A stretch of 64,000 nucleotides of DNA from Schistosoma mansoni (Eukaryota > Platyhelminthes > Trematoda > Strigeidida > Schistosomatidae), in contig NC_031495.1 in the NCBI RefSeq assembly GCF_000237925.1, positions 33,146,706-33,210,705 on the forward strand, read 5' to 3'. This document shows, one piece after another, positions 23,801 to 33,760 of the stretch. Numbering within the stretch: position 1 is the first letter of the stretch; each line of letters starts with the position of its first letter. Below the pieces are notes generated by a model. It was not told where the DNA came from and searched no databases. It saw nothing but the letters and a program-made list of their open reading frames with translations. Position numbers and translations under genes: made by a program.

Positions 23801-26800
23801 TATAGTTTGTTTAAAATAACATCAACGATGCGTTATACATAAAAAAAACTTACAAAAACCTTACCCTATATCGTCGATATGCTGTGAAGGTTCAATTATT
23901 TTAGTGAATATATAATCTTTTAGTTTGTTCCATAACTCGTAATGAATATTTTTCTCCCATACAGTGGAGCTGATACCATTTAGTGATATCAGATCATCCA
24001 AGATATTATTACGAGCTTTTTCAAATAATTCTTCACGATCCATTTCACGTAAATGAGGAAACAAATTTTTCCATTCTGTTTCAAGATTATAACGAATAGC
24101 TACATTTTTGAAGAAAAGAATTATTGATATCTTTAATGAAGAAAAAATTTCAAAAACTATAAGTTTTATTTACGAAAGTTCAGATAAGCGGCATTACTGC
24201 ATATTATTAACAGATGATGAAATGCACCTTTCAGAGTCAACATTTTGGACAGAGTGGCGCTTGGCGATCCACTTAGAAATTTTAAAAATCGGTGCAGAGG
24301 TTGCCAGTTATTTAACAATACATTTTGTAGAAAAGAATCGAGACTTCTAATATAGTATAACCACCTGAATTTATGTTTTTAAATACGTTTATCAAAAACA
24401 GTGAACTAAAAATAAAACCTCATTGGGTTTCAAATGCTGCGATGATTATTAACTAAACTAGGAGTGTCCCGATGCAATCAACAGGTGAGAGGAGAAACGG
24501 AGTCTATGACGAAAGTAATTTTTACTTAAGAACGTTAAATTAATTTATAGTGTATGTGAATGATAAATACTTGCGTTGTTGAGAATTCATGTGAAACCAC
24601 CATTACTTTTCTTATATAGGACATTAACACTTCGATTTTCAACTAAAATCCAATTGGACTAAATGGTAAGCAAGAAATAGTACCATTTAGTTAGATAAAA
24701 GATCACTTAAATATTCCCTTTCATGTTAGAAATGAGGAACAAAGCCTTTAAAAAGACTGCGGTAACCACCCTTATTGTTTTAAGTGCTTACAACTGTCCT
24801 ACTCATTCCAAGAAGCGTGAAAAGAGAGATGACTGGTTCGAAAATCACCTGGAAGTAAATTAACGAAAACTGCTCTTATAAAAGATGGATAACCTAATTT
24901 GATGTTGTACAAACGGTAAACGCACGGTATTGTTTTTTTTAATTGAGTGAAACCTTACACAAGCCTGATTCTATACTGCTGCTGTAGTAAATGAAAACAC
25001 AGGTGAGGACAACCGATTATGTATTTAGCACAAATTACAAAGTTGCTCCATAAAATAGAAAAACCAAACTCTGACACTTCATTTGCAAAATGTTCATTAA
25101 CTGTCTCAGGCTTCATTGTTCATGGATTTCCACACCAATTGCTTTTTGTTTCTCTTCTTCCCTTTTCGATCTTCTGCTGTCAGATATTCTATTCCTGCCT
25201 CACGATATACACTACTTATGTCGATATAAGTAGCCCACACCACACTGTTACTTCATTCAAAATACGATTAGTGTAGGTTGAACTCGGGTTTTTAGTGTTT
25301 TCATGGTGGCCATTTGGATGTAAACATATTACAAATAGCCTACGTTTTTGAGAATCTAATATTGTTTAATATAGATCAGGTAACAAGTACTTATCAGTCC
25401 ATCCATCTTACACGATGTTAAATATTATTGCTACAAAAACGACATCTTTCAGTCTTAAAATCACTGCTTCACAGTCCTTTCGCTGGAAAATATGTATGAA
25501 GATACATCAACAAGCTATATCAAGCTTAGACAGTGCAATATTGTAATATTTAGAAAAATGTATATCATTGAAGAAAACAGTACTATTTCGTGAAAATTTG
25601 CTCAGTTGATCAGAATAATATCGAAGGGTGGCATAACGCAGTCTTTTATATGAATAATGCAGAAATGTCGTAAAATATTGCACTAGAAACTTGAGAGACT
25701 TTACATGACAGTGAGTTGGTCAGCTGAAAAATTCTCATAGCGTATTTTTTTAACAATAAGAAAACATTCGGGCCGTCGTCGAAATCTATGATCTACTTAA
25801 AAACGCGGTAGTCCAAGAAACATAAACAGTTATTTTTTTAATCATTTACCTCTATATGTATCAGCTTGTTGTTCGACTGAATCTTTGACCATTTTCCAGA
25901 ATCTCTCTGATACAGCCTTGCTAAGATTAGCTGTGGTCATCTGAGACATACGAAGTGTACCTTCCTTAAATAGACGAGAATGACGGAAGAAATTCTCTTC
26001 ATACTCTTTAATGCTATCTATACTTTCATCTTTTGTACCTAATTGATAGAAAGGGGATTAAAATGAAGTTCATGAATGACTTACCTTTTCCTGTGACCAC
26101 AGCAAAATAACCAAGTGCTTTCATAGGGAATAATTTACCCTCCAGAATTTGTCTAATCTATCATTAAAGAGAATTGATTTATAGAAATGATACGTTTAAA
26201 AACTTACACGGTCTGGGCTGTGCAGATTTGATTCAGCCAAATCCACTTTGGTCAAAACAAAGATAGTTCGTTTACCTGAAGGATCTACAGAAGATACTAG
26301 ATCTGTTACATTGCTACGCTCAGCATCGATACTCCCATCTTGGATAACATGTAAATAAAAAATTGATCAATGTAAAAGTGAGTACATAAAATTTCGAGTT
26401 TCCAATTTAAAGCTAAACCACATCATCTTTATTACAAAAAATATTCCTGTGTTAAACGGATGAAGACAGTAGATGAAAACTTCTGAACCTACGTTTTCTG
26501 TTTCTTAACACGGATAACTACGATACATATATAATCTTGAGGAAACTGATGTTCAGCTACAATAGTTTCGTCTCAATGTCTTTGATCACACTACTGGGTA
26601 ACGATAGGTGGAGTAGATAGGAGAATACTACTTCCTACAAAATTAAAGATACCCCATATAGATGACCCTCAACCTGTACAAAACTAAGGTCCAAAGCTAA
26701 TTAGTGAGTTTTTAATCATTTAACACTATACACAGCGAATTGCAGTGCTAAGCCACGTAATTGACTAACAATATTGCGAAATTGGTCGATAAAGTCCTAC

Positions 26801-29800
26801 CTGCATTAAGTACCAGCTAAAATAATGTTGGCTACCTTCCAATAACTGAAGTGTAAACAGTACTATACAAACAGTATATTTCGCATATGTTGTTCGGTGG
26901 AAAAACCAGTCATCTTTATACTTTCTCAGTTTCTCAAGAATTATTAGGTTCCAAATAAGTGTTCTATTCATCTTGGTACAATAAGACACCAACACCTAAC
27001 AGTCCAAGTCAATGTGAACTACGAAGTAAAAGAAAATAATCCAAACTACACATCTATTCATTAATTAATGGAAATTTAAAAGAAATGGAGAATTTGATAA
27101 AAAATTAGGAAATTACCGAATTAAATCTGACCAATCGAAGAACAAAGAAGATATTACCAAATATATGAAGACAGTGTAAGATTTACAAGCACCGAGAAAT
27201 TAAAACAAATGAAAACATGACGCGAAATAAACTTTATTAAACCAGTTAACCCGGTTGAAATTGAGCTGCTGATCAACCTACGAAAAGTTACCATCTAGTT
27301 GATTTAGCCCAACCAAAGTAAGCGATATTATCGACGCGAAAAATGAGGGCCTCTCATTTAAATGGCAGAGCTCACAGAACACAGCATTGCAATGTGCAAA
27401 CGAATCGTAAATTGATGCGCTTTAAAAGGTGTAATATCACAATGGATAGACTAACCTTGAACACATAAAATAATCGCATTCGGATTGCTCATATATTGTC
27501 GAGCAACATCCTGTATAGTTTCACGTGTACCAGACTGCATACCCGTTGTTACAGTAGAAATGATGCCAGGTAGATCAACAAGAACCATCCTCTGAAGCCC
27601 AGGCCCTTTCACATTAAGGGAAATGACGTCAGTACTGACTGTTTTACCACCACTAACAAGTGCCTTCATACGCATCTACAGAATGAAGCCAGACATTTTA
27701 CGGAGTGTATTTAAGAAATGTAACTAGCTTAGTCATTACTAACATTTTAAAAATAAATGAAAAGAATTCCAATGACTGCACAAACGTTTTTCTGAACAAA
27801 TAAGCATTTACTTTCATTAAACAAATTTGTATTACATTATAAAACAAAATGAAAGTCATCATAGGATCATATAATTTGCAAAAGCATGCGCGAAAAAAAT
27901 AGGGCACAAACCAAAATAATAGGTGAGTTACCAGTAAGTGAATCTTGAACTGACTATTAAAACTGCAGTGCTGTGAATGTGAATTAGAGAGGTGGATAAA
28001 TAGCTTTTTAAATAGGTACATTTGCTGATTATCTGCATTAGCATGTCGCTTAGGTGGTTTTAAACTTTAGACAAACTCTTAGCCATCACAACCGAGTCAA
28101 TTATAACCAAAAATGTCCTGGAACAAGTGTACATCGACTCAAATTACCACAACTTGGCAATATTATACCATTACAAAATAGGTTTGATTTACAAACCAGT
28201 GCAAGACTATATAAACGATTAATGATTAACGTAAAACCTGTAAGTTGTGCATCATTTCAATAAAGAAACTTCGTAGTCAACAAGCTGATGATAAAGCTGT
28301 TTTATAACCACGTACCCTAGAAACCATTTACAGTTCACGACTAAGTCGTGTTCTGTTCCATTTTACAACTGCTAAACGTGATAATTAAGAGTAGAAGATA
28401 CTCGTAAGTTACTAGTATTCGATCATAGATGTCTTAGAAATATTGCTCTCATCTTCTGGGATCACCGGGTAAGTAATAGTGAAGTTAGACACAGGGTATT
28501 AGAGAATGATGGTAGATCGGTTGATGAGGTTGTAAGTCTTCATCGACTGAGGTCGTTGGTCCACGTGTTACGCATGTCTGAACACCTATTACCACGACGC
28601 GCAATGATGACTGGTGTTGAACACGGATGGAAGAAAGTCAGGGGTGACCGAACTAAAACGTGGAATCAGTGCTTAAAATCACTAACCTCTAGTCTGAGCC
28701 GCGTTGGTAGATGCAGACTACTTGGTTGGGGTTCGCGTGACTATCGTAACCAGTGGTTGGAGACTCTGTGTGACATGGTTTAGAATCTAACGCAGTGGCG
28801 TAGGTGTATACACTCTCTGTCTCCCCGTAAACTGTGAGAGTAAAATTAATTTATATCTTCATTTCCGCGATATAATTCTTTCTTCCTATATTATATCCTT
28901 ATACACAATCTTTCTTTTATACATTACAACCATTGAAGTAATTAATCCTAAGAATTCGGTGTTGATATTGTGTTAATGAGGGGTGGCGATTTGAACCGAT
29001 GCATATATGTGCCTGGTCCTACGTTGTAGCTGACTGACTGACTCACGACTAAGTGCTTTAAATTTTGCACACACGCCAGAATATATAAGAACTGATGAAC
29101 AATTCTGACAGTAATTAACAGCGACATCACTACATCGATACATGGTCGAATTGTAGTCAGTAAATGACATTATAGAACAGATGATTTCGACAAGTCATAC
29201 ACCGAAATTGAGATAAGCCCGTACGTGCTTTTGTTTTTGTTCATTGTTTTTGGTAAGAAATATTTCCTGTGGTATCCTTGTTGAATATTTTTACTACCTC
29301 AGACATATATGATGATCTATATAATGCCTATATTTAACTTCGTTTGAGTAGAAACCATGAAATTGATTCTAAAGAAGTAAAAACACATCAAAGGCGCGTT
29401 GTGACTGGCATGCATTTGTAACGAAATGTGTTCACATTGAAAGCAGAAAAAGCGTCATCATTTGAGGTCTCCTGATAGTCCTTAATTGGGAAAGGTACCT
29501 AATAGGTTCATGACCCTAGCAATATTCTCTTTGTCTGAACATTCGCAGTTTTATTACAGTTCATAGTGAGCTTTCAATTGCGATAAAGCGTTTATCAGTT
29601 GTATTCCATTTCCTTATTTGTGTTCAACAATATGAATATGATTCTTGAATAATCTTCCCCTACTTCTCAGGGATAAGTTCCTTAATTGGAGACTATCTTT
29701 ATAACTTACAGTGGACAAGCGAAATAGCTGTTTGGCGGAAACATGGACGAAATCCAGTCTACTTGAACAAAAAAATGTTCGAAGTGAATAGCGAATGGTA

Positions 29801-31664
29801 ATTAGCCAGTCAAAAGCAACATAGTAATCAGCTAACGATATTGCATTATCTACCAATAATTATTCATATCACTAAAAAGCAAAACATAAGTTTAAAAACC
29901 TCCACACAACGAAAGAATATTCTTGCGTTGCTTTGTACTATTTGAAATTGGATTAATTTCGATTTTCCTACTTATTATCTGAAAAGTGACTTATACTGAG
30001 TCATGATGTATCAGAAAAATTTAATTTTCTAATCAGGGATATTAAAAATATACTAATCTATTTATAACAATCTACCCAATGCTCAAATTATTCGAAATTA
30101 TCAAGTCAAACCTTAGTAATGCTACCTAATTAGTTGACTGTTTACTGAACGGAACCTTGTTAATTGATGAGGACACTACTATTTACCCTGTGACTTTATA
30201 GGTTAGAACTAAGAAATATCCCAATGACCAAAATATCAACATATTTATACAGCGTTTAAATAAAGACGGAGCATGATAACTAGGGTGGTGGCTTTATAAG
30301 GATATACCTATTTAGTGGGTTATTTGCACTAAATCAATGCAAATGAAAATCTGCTTATATTTAGACACCACTAATAATCTCTAAAAAACACAGTAATCAT
30401 AATGTGGACAGCTAGTTAAAATATAATTAGAAACCTGAAACGAATACAAACTTCATGCACCAATCACGGCGGAGTCACTGACCTCTATCTCTTTCCTCAA
30501 CGATGCAAGTTCCGATTCTTTTGTCAGATCATATTCACGTGAACCATCTTTGAATGAAGCAACATGGTATGGGCCCTCAGAAAGGGTTACTTTGACCGGA
30601 GATCGGGTCATCATTTCTCCACCGCCTCTTGGAAATATCCGAGCCTGTGCTATCATTTCTAAAACGGATGTTTTCCCAGAGCTCTGATCACCAACAACAA
30701 CAACTCTTGGTAATTGGTCCTACGAAGTACATAGTAAGACAAATTATGTACAGATATAGTTAAAGATGGGATTTCTAAAAAACAAATTTACATTCCTAAT
30801 CAGGTTGTTCACAGTTACCTGGGCATTATATGCCGAATCCAAATCTGACAGTTCATCCAAAACTTCTGAATACATGTCGATCAAAGATTTCTGGGAACAA
30901 GTTAAACTAGGACTCGCTGACATACGTTAATACGGCCCTTTTGTAAAGATTTCTGCGACTTCAAAAGCAGCTCACTGCGCAACTCCCTATTTTCCTGAAG
31001 CAGTGCTTCAATCCGTTTATGAAACGCTAACTGATTCAATAAATAGTATCGGGATCTAAATTACCTCGTTCTTGAGAAGAGCTTCTTGCAATTCTTCGAC
31101 ACTAATTTGCTTGGGTTTTTGTTTAACAGGCTGAAGATATTTACATTTTTTCGCGCATTATTACCTTTTGTAGATCATCATTAGTATCAGAAACGAACGC
31201 TGAAGAGGGACCTTATGTAACAAAATATAGTCAATTCGATATTTCAAAACCTTTCACATCTTCGTGTTCATTTGGTATGGGGGGCTTCTTTTCAAAACCC
31301 GAAAAGAAACCAGAACCAGACTAAGGCAGCAACAATTAGGGTACTTCAGGAACATACTTTTCCAGATCCACCGACAGATGCAGCATATTCCTTTATAAGC
31401 TGAATTGTTTCGTTGATCCTGTCTATTGGTACATAGTCTTCAAGAGTTAGTTTCGATAAAGAATCTTTAAATTCATCATATTTCTGTACTTATTAAGAGA
31501 ATAAGGCCTAATACCTTAGATATCGTGTACGAGCCACCAACACCTGCACCCACAACAAGGTAGCGTAGTTTTAAAAGCCTTGATGCCAGCTTTCCGATTT
31601 GGCCAGCTATAGTTCTTTTTTGAAAAACCAAAGGACTAACAATAATGCGACTTCTATTCAGCAT
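8822..31664 (-). CDS. OPA1: OPA1-type mitochondrial dynamin GTPase, 20 exons
   Basis: Exons, 5' to 3' on the minus strand: 31664-31515, 31483-31358, 31320-31251, 31211-31165, 31130-31065, 31030-30926, 30890-30819, 30719-30483, 27675-27456, 26338-26208, 26157-26085, 26038-25850, 24099-23865, 22630-22402, 21671-21563, 19866-19733, 18610-18524, 11356-11059, 9693-9583, 8886-8822. All have GT/AG junctions and matching phases, giving 2754 nt or 917 residues. A basic N-terminus resembling a mitochondrial presequence precedes a short hydrophobic segment ([17 protein letters not shown], about 34-49). The GTPase has P-loop GDQSSGKTS (222-230), DLPG (325-328) and TKVD (394-397). Stalk and C-terminal helices follow, including GFYYYQ and LRQQ. 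The C-terminal part matches OPA1 closely, ending [18 protein letters not shown]1 drives inner mitochondrial membrane fusion and crista maintenance. Human OPA1 is 960 residues; this one is shorter at the N-terminus. Confidence 0.95.
9346..9560 (-). repeat. Possible repeat with (TAA)n tail, OPA1 intron 19
   Basis: A run of TTATTATTATTATT at about 9339-9353 is followed by gtctatatttattcaagtag. Read on the minus strand this is GAATAAATATAGAC plus a TAA-repeat tail, similar in layout to the tails at 19331, 41252 and 53886. The body was not matched to anything else, so the right end is a guess. Confidence 0.25.
9694..11058 (-). other. OPA1 intron 18, no further feature
   Basis: AT-rich intron between the VRETW...MNDE exon and the ARRLEHYV exon. 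No repeat or coding frame was recognised in it. Confidence 0.5.
12806..13578. other. AT-rich filler inside the split RTE LINE
   Basis: This stretch lies between the downstream RTE half and the FCHO-like exon. It looks like intron sequence and has no recognisable RTE residues. It may be the downstream intron that travelled with the FCHO-like exon. Confidence 0.4.
13579..13912 (-). pseudogene. Orphan FCHO-type F-BAR exon
   Basis: On the minus strand the frame reads [18 protein letters not shown], then [12 protein letters not shown] and [19 protein letters not shown]. This aligns residue for residue with the end of the F-BAR domain of FCHO1/2 (human FCHO2: DIEETHLIHIKEI, IGQVHEEFINNM, FAESKGTGKERPG). 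FCHO proteins bend membrane and help start clathrin-coated pits. The frame is open for about 120 codons. A donor-like GCAA/gtaatt is at 13579-13577, and an acceptor-like taag/AGGAAATC sits at the RTE junction. No other FCHO exon (N-terminal F-BAR or mu-homology domain) was seen in the window. It is therefore probably a displaced copy inside OPA1 intron 17, not a working gene. Confidence 0.7.
14389..14400. repeat. Target-site duplication, left copy (nested LINE)
   Basis: TTGCTTCAGTGT precedes the LINE at 14401 and recurs exactly at 18139-18150 after its A-rich tail. Confidence 0.9.
14401..18138 (+). mobile_element. Complete 3.7-kb non-LTR retrotransposon (LINE) with TSDs
   Basis: A 5' leader (14401-14630) is followed by an APE-type endonuclease region ([13 protein letters not shown] near 14680; [15 protein letters not shown] near 15075; a DSDHAL motif near 15727). 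Reverse transcriptase follows, with [16 protein letters not shown] (about 16590), a [13 protein letters not shown] motif (about 16970) and EYADDIVLL (about 17100). The C-terminal module contains [16 protein letters not shown] (about 17430). The 3' end is A-rich (aaataaataaacaaa). Perfect 12-bp duplications flank it, so both ends are the original insertion ends. Its frames are broken by several stops and frameshifts, so it is dead. Without the inserted LTR its length is about 3.4 kb. It sits antisense inside the RTE copy. The clade is near CR1/Jockey; the exact family name is not assigned. Confidence 0.85.
15364..15717 (+). repeat. Solo LTR (fossil) inside the nested LINE
   Basis: A 354-bp insertion interrupts the LINE between its TWRPP-type segment and the DSDHAL motif. 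It begins TGATTTGTGGG and ends GTTATAACA, and is flanked by AGTAC on both sides (15359-15363 and 15718-15722), the 5-bp duplication typical of LTR elements. It has a TATA-like run near 15445. No internal coding region is present, which is the result of LTR-LTR recombination. The family is not identified. Confidence 0.8.
18139..18210 (-). mobile_element. Upstream remnant of the split RTE LINE plus right TSD
   Basis: TTGCTTCAGTGT at 18139-18150 is the right-hand duplication. The sequence then continues attcagcttgtgatttgac, which matches the RTE copy at 33523-33542 (attctgcttgtgacttgac). The RTE insertion was therefore present before the 3.7-kb LINE split it. Similarity fades by about 18210. Confidence 0.75.
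19331..19560 (-). repeat. Possible repeat with (TAA)n tail, OPA1 intron 16
   Basis: ATTATTATTATTAATGGCTT at about 19331 reads on the minus strand as GAATAAAGCC followed by a TAA-repeat tail, a typical LINE or SINE 3' end. The body to the right was not matched to a known family. Confidence 0.3.
20551..20760 (-). mobile_element. Hammerhead SINE, left member of an inverted pair
   Basis: On the minus strand a tRNA-like head has an A box (TGGTCTGGAGG) and a B box (TGTTCGATTACC). It leads into a hammerhead at 20640-20593 with core CTGAGGA, a stem-II region, GAAA, and a GTC cleavage site. A tail containing caggttttc and tggtctgacatc follows. This is the SM-alpha-like architecture: RNA polymerase III promoter followed by a ribozyme. 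Stem I is partly mismatched, so activity is doubtful. It lies in OPA1 intron 15. Confidence 0.7.
20945..21180 (+). mobile_element. Hammerhead SINE, right member of an inverted pair
   Basis: The plus strand carries the same architecture as the left member: an A-box region (agtggtataaagtttaagcg), a B box (GGGTTCGATTGCC at about 21031), then a hammerhead-derived segment (21061-21108) with core CTGAGGA. The GAAA element is altered to a GACA-like sequence and stem I is weak, so the ribozyme is probably dead. The tail mirrors the outer part of the left member, so the two form inverted arms of about 100 bp around a 410-bp middle. Confidence 0.65.
23866..24098 (-). other. OPA1: OPA1 exon 13 (stalk region)
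   Basis: This is listed separately because its downstream boundary fixes the next acceptor. The exon ends in phase 2 (ATAGG before gtaagg). The following exon must then begin at 22630, at an acceptor 10 bases upstream of a second possible AG. That choice yields [11 protein letters not shown], matching human GTFNTTVDIKL, and keeps the frame. Confidence 0.85.
24100..25849 (-). other. OPA1 intron 12, no further feature
   Basis: A 1750-nt AT-rich intron. An 80-codon plus-strand frame at 24108-24350 has no family resemblance and is treated as chance. No transposon was recognised. Confidence 0.5.
27676..28360 (-). other. OPA1 intron 8, proximal part
   Basis: AT-rich intron sequence without a recognised feature up to the LINE fragment that starts near 28370. 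Confidence 0.45.
28370..28930 (+). mobile_element. LINE 3' fragment, same lineage as the 14401 LINE
   Basis: The plus-strand translation follows the C-terminal module of this LINE lineage: a W-D-H-R-V-like GITG segment, then [50 protein letters not shown] and [17 protein letters not shown]. It ends with a T/C-rich 3' untranslated stretch. It is 5'-truncated, as is common for LINEs. Its 3' tail differs from the 14401 copy, so it is another subfamily or more diverged. Confidence 0.75.
28931..30482. other. OPA1 intron 8, distal part
   Basis: A segment at about 28960-29060 looks repeat-like: on the minus strand a gttcaaatcgcc that could be a B-box relic follows a triple tcag run. There is no second copy in the window, so it is not called. 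The rest is AT-rich, without coding evidence. Confidence 0.35.
30819..31664 (-). other. OPA1: OPA1 5' exon cluster with six micro-introns
   Basis: Exons 1-7 (50, 42, 23+, 16, 22, 35 and 24 codons) are separated by introns of 31, 37, 39, 34, 34 and 35 nt; the next intron is 99 nt and later ones reach 7167 nt. Each micro-intron has GT...AG ends and the frame is kept through all of them. The cluster encodes the presequence, the membrane segment, a low-complexity Gly/Ser/Lys/Pro linker and a coiled-coil stretch ([19 protein letters not shown]). It ends in [16 protein letters not shown], which matches the region just before the OPA1 GTPase domain. The start at 31664 is the first ATG after an in-frame TGA. 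Confidence 0.9.
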
Positions 31665-31699
31665 TTCTAATCAAAATCCTTGTGCGTCTAAAGACATGC

Positions 31700-31920
31700 C
31701 GAAATCGACGAAGCGCACGATCGGATAAAAGCGCTTCCTTGTGTCCAACATATCAAATGGTTCAAATGGTTCAAATGGTTGAGGACGGAATAGAAGAAGC
31801 TTTCGCTTAACGGGCTTCCGTGTCTGGTAGCAGTGGATCACCAATACCTCCAGGCAAAAACCTACGTATATGAACGATAATAGAGGAAAAAAAAGAATTT
31901 GGTAAATCATAATAATATGT
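31700..31920 (-). promoter_or_regulatory. OPA1 upstream region / probable 5' UTR and promoter
   Basis: Inferred from position only: this is the sequence between the OPA1 start and the flanking LINE fragment at about 31930. It contains three tandem copies of a 9-bp unit (ttcaaatgg, 31751-31779). A 79-codon minus-strand frame here has no homologue that I recognise and includes this repeat. No core promoter motif could be assigned. Confidence 0.3.
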
Positions 31921-31924
31921 TATC

Positions 31925-32720
31925 CTTAGTCCTTAAGAATAAGTCAAGTTTCCTCTTAAAGGACTCCTGGGAGGTCGCTTGGACTAGCTCAGTCGGCAGC
32001 GAATTCCAGCACTTGACAACTCTAACGGAGTAGAAGTTGTGTCTGCAGTCTGTTCAGCTATGTAGGGTCTCCAATTTCTGGGTGTTACCTCTTAGGTTAG
32101 TGTTATGACTAAGCTTAAGAAGATGTTTAAGGGGATGACCAAGAGTATTACGGATACTGTAAGTCATAAGAAGATCACCTCTAAGACGCCTGTACTCTAA
32201 CGGGTAAAGGTTAAGTGATTTGAGGCGCTCTTCATAAGGTTTGAATTTGAGTCCCCGAACTGATTTCGTGGCTCGACGTTGTATACGTTCCAGAGTGTCC
32301 TTATCCTTTTGGAGGGAGGGAGGAAATACTATGTTTCCGTACTCTAAATGGGGACGAATAAAACTATTAAAGATTATGTGGAAGGTTCTACCGTCAAACT
32401 GGCCAAAAATGCGCTTCAATGTTACCAGTGCAAGGTTTGCTTGAGAGGCGTTTTTGTCACAGTTCGCATACGATTTCAGATCATAGGGTACCAACACTCC
32501 TAAATCTTTTTCAACTTGGGAAACTTCTAGAGGGGAGTTACCTAAGTTATAACTATAGTCTGCAACATGTCTCAGACGGACTACCTTGCACTTTGAAGTG
32601 TTGAAGGTAAGTCAGTTGTCGTCTGCCCAACTTTGAAGTCGGGTCAGATCCTCCTGAAGAACTAGTATATCATTATGATTACGTATCTCTCTCCAAAGTT
32701 TCACATCATCCTACATTCAA
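31925..32720 (-). mobile_element. CR1-like LINE, 3' portion
   Basis: The minus-strand translation has the hallmark C-terminal region of CR1/Jockey reverse transcriptases. It runs: a WADDN-like segment near 32630, EVSQVEKDLGVLV, FIRPHLEYGNIVFPPSL, LERIQRRATKSVRGLK, YEERLKSLNLYPLEYRRLRG, then a short end near VVKCWNSLP. It is 5'-truncated near 32715, starting around LWREIRNHND. There are few breaks and a 147-codon frame is still open, so it is relatively recent. It lies directly upstream of the OPA1 start. Confidence 0.85.
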
Positions 32721-32807
32721 TATACTGGATATGAGCTAGTATGACCAGTTAGATACTTAACAAGCTTGTTTTGATGTTAAAAGAAGATAAGGAATATTTT
32801 TGATCAG

Positions 32808-32982
32808 TGAGGTTCGTCTCGCTACTCGGCTGCAGCAGCTTAAGAATATAGGCCGAAGATTGACGAATTTACCCAGGCCCTCGCAAATTATGGTACAGTA
32901 CATCACATCTAAAACACATCAGCAAGAAACGCTGATTCATGATTTCAATCAGAAACTTGATAATCTCCACAACTCCATTCCG
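32808..32982 (+). CDS. Exon-like segment, product unknown
   Basis: The plus-strand frame reads EVRLATRLQQLKNIGRRL, then NLPRPSQIMVQYITSK and LIHDFNQKLDNLHNSIP. It is bounded by an acceptor (tttttgatcag) and a donor (CCG followed by gtagtt). The helical, Lys/Gln/Leu-rich composition looks like true protein. It does not match the LINE to its left or the RTE to its right. It could be an isolated exon of a gene reaching further, a displaced exon copy like the FCHO one, or chance. Confidence 0.35.
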
Positions 32983-33024
32983 GTAGTTCTGTAGTTATTC
33001 GACATAGATACTGACCTCCTCAGT

Positions 33025-33760
33025 TTAACTGAATACACTCCAACCCGTTGGCATTTGTTCCTCCTCCCAAATCTTCCTGAATAGAACGCGAAGCTTGTTT
33101 GCAGTTACTTCTATGTCTGACGTCAGTGCTTCAGCTGGTACATCGTCAGGTCCAGCTACTTTTCCAAACTTGATTTGTATGATGGCCAACCTGCTTTCTT
33201 CGATCGTTAGTTGAGTGACATATGTAGTAAGGTTTGTGTATGTTGCCTCTATGTTCGATGGATTCAATGGAGCTGGTCGACTCAAAAGTTCTTCCAAGTG
33301 TTCTACCCACCTGTTCCTCTGTTCTTCAGTCCAGTGACTGACTTGTCTTCTTTATTCTTTACCAATCTCTCTAGTTCACTATATTTCCCTACCAGTTTCT
33401 TTGATGCGTCATATATATGTTTCATATTTCCTTCTTTTACAGCTTTTTCCGCTGTCCTTACTAGGTCTTCCACGTAGTTCTGCTTGTCAGCCCTAATGTT
33501 CCTCTTCACCTGCTTGTTTGCTTCAGTGTATTCTGCTTGTGACTTGACTTTTTATGTTCTTATTAGGCTTTTTTTATTTGATGTCTTCTTCTTCCTCTCT
33601 TGAATCTTGCCAAGGGTGTCTGTAGATACCCATTCCTTATAGGGTTGCCTCTTACTGTCAAGAACCCCTGAATCTTTGAAGTTAGCGCTTCCTCGATCCT
33701 TTTCAAGTCGACCTCCACAGCAGTTGCATTTTCCATTGGTAAATCTTATAAGGCTTGGAA
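33025..33760 (-). mobile_element. RTE-clade LINE fragment (5' half)
   Basis: The minus strand matches the upstream half of the RTE copy at 11840-14388: [36 protein letters not shown], then [39 protein letters not shown] and FRKIWEEEQMPTGW. It continues upstream past 33520 into the segment also found at 18151. The copy lacks its 3' half; it stops near 33040, within a few bases of the equivalent break in the other copy. Frames contain a few shifts. Confidence 0.8.

Noticed and set aside
24108-24350. Plus-strand 80-codon frame opposite an OPA1 intron
   Set aside because: No family resemblance, no splice context, and AT-driven composition.
31671-31910. Minus-strand 79-codon frame upstream of OPA1 as an N-terminal extension
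   Set aside because: It is out of a usable splice arrangement with exon 1, contains a short tandem repeat, and does not resemble the OPA1 N-terminus.
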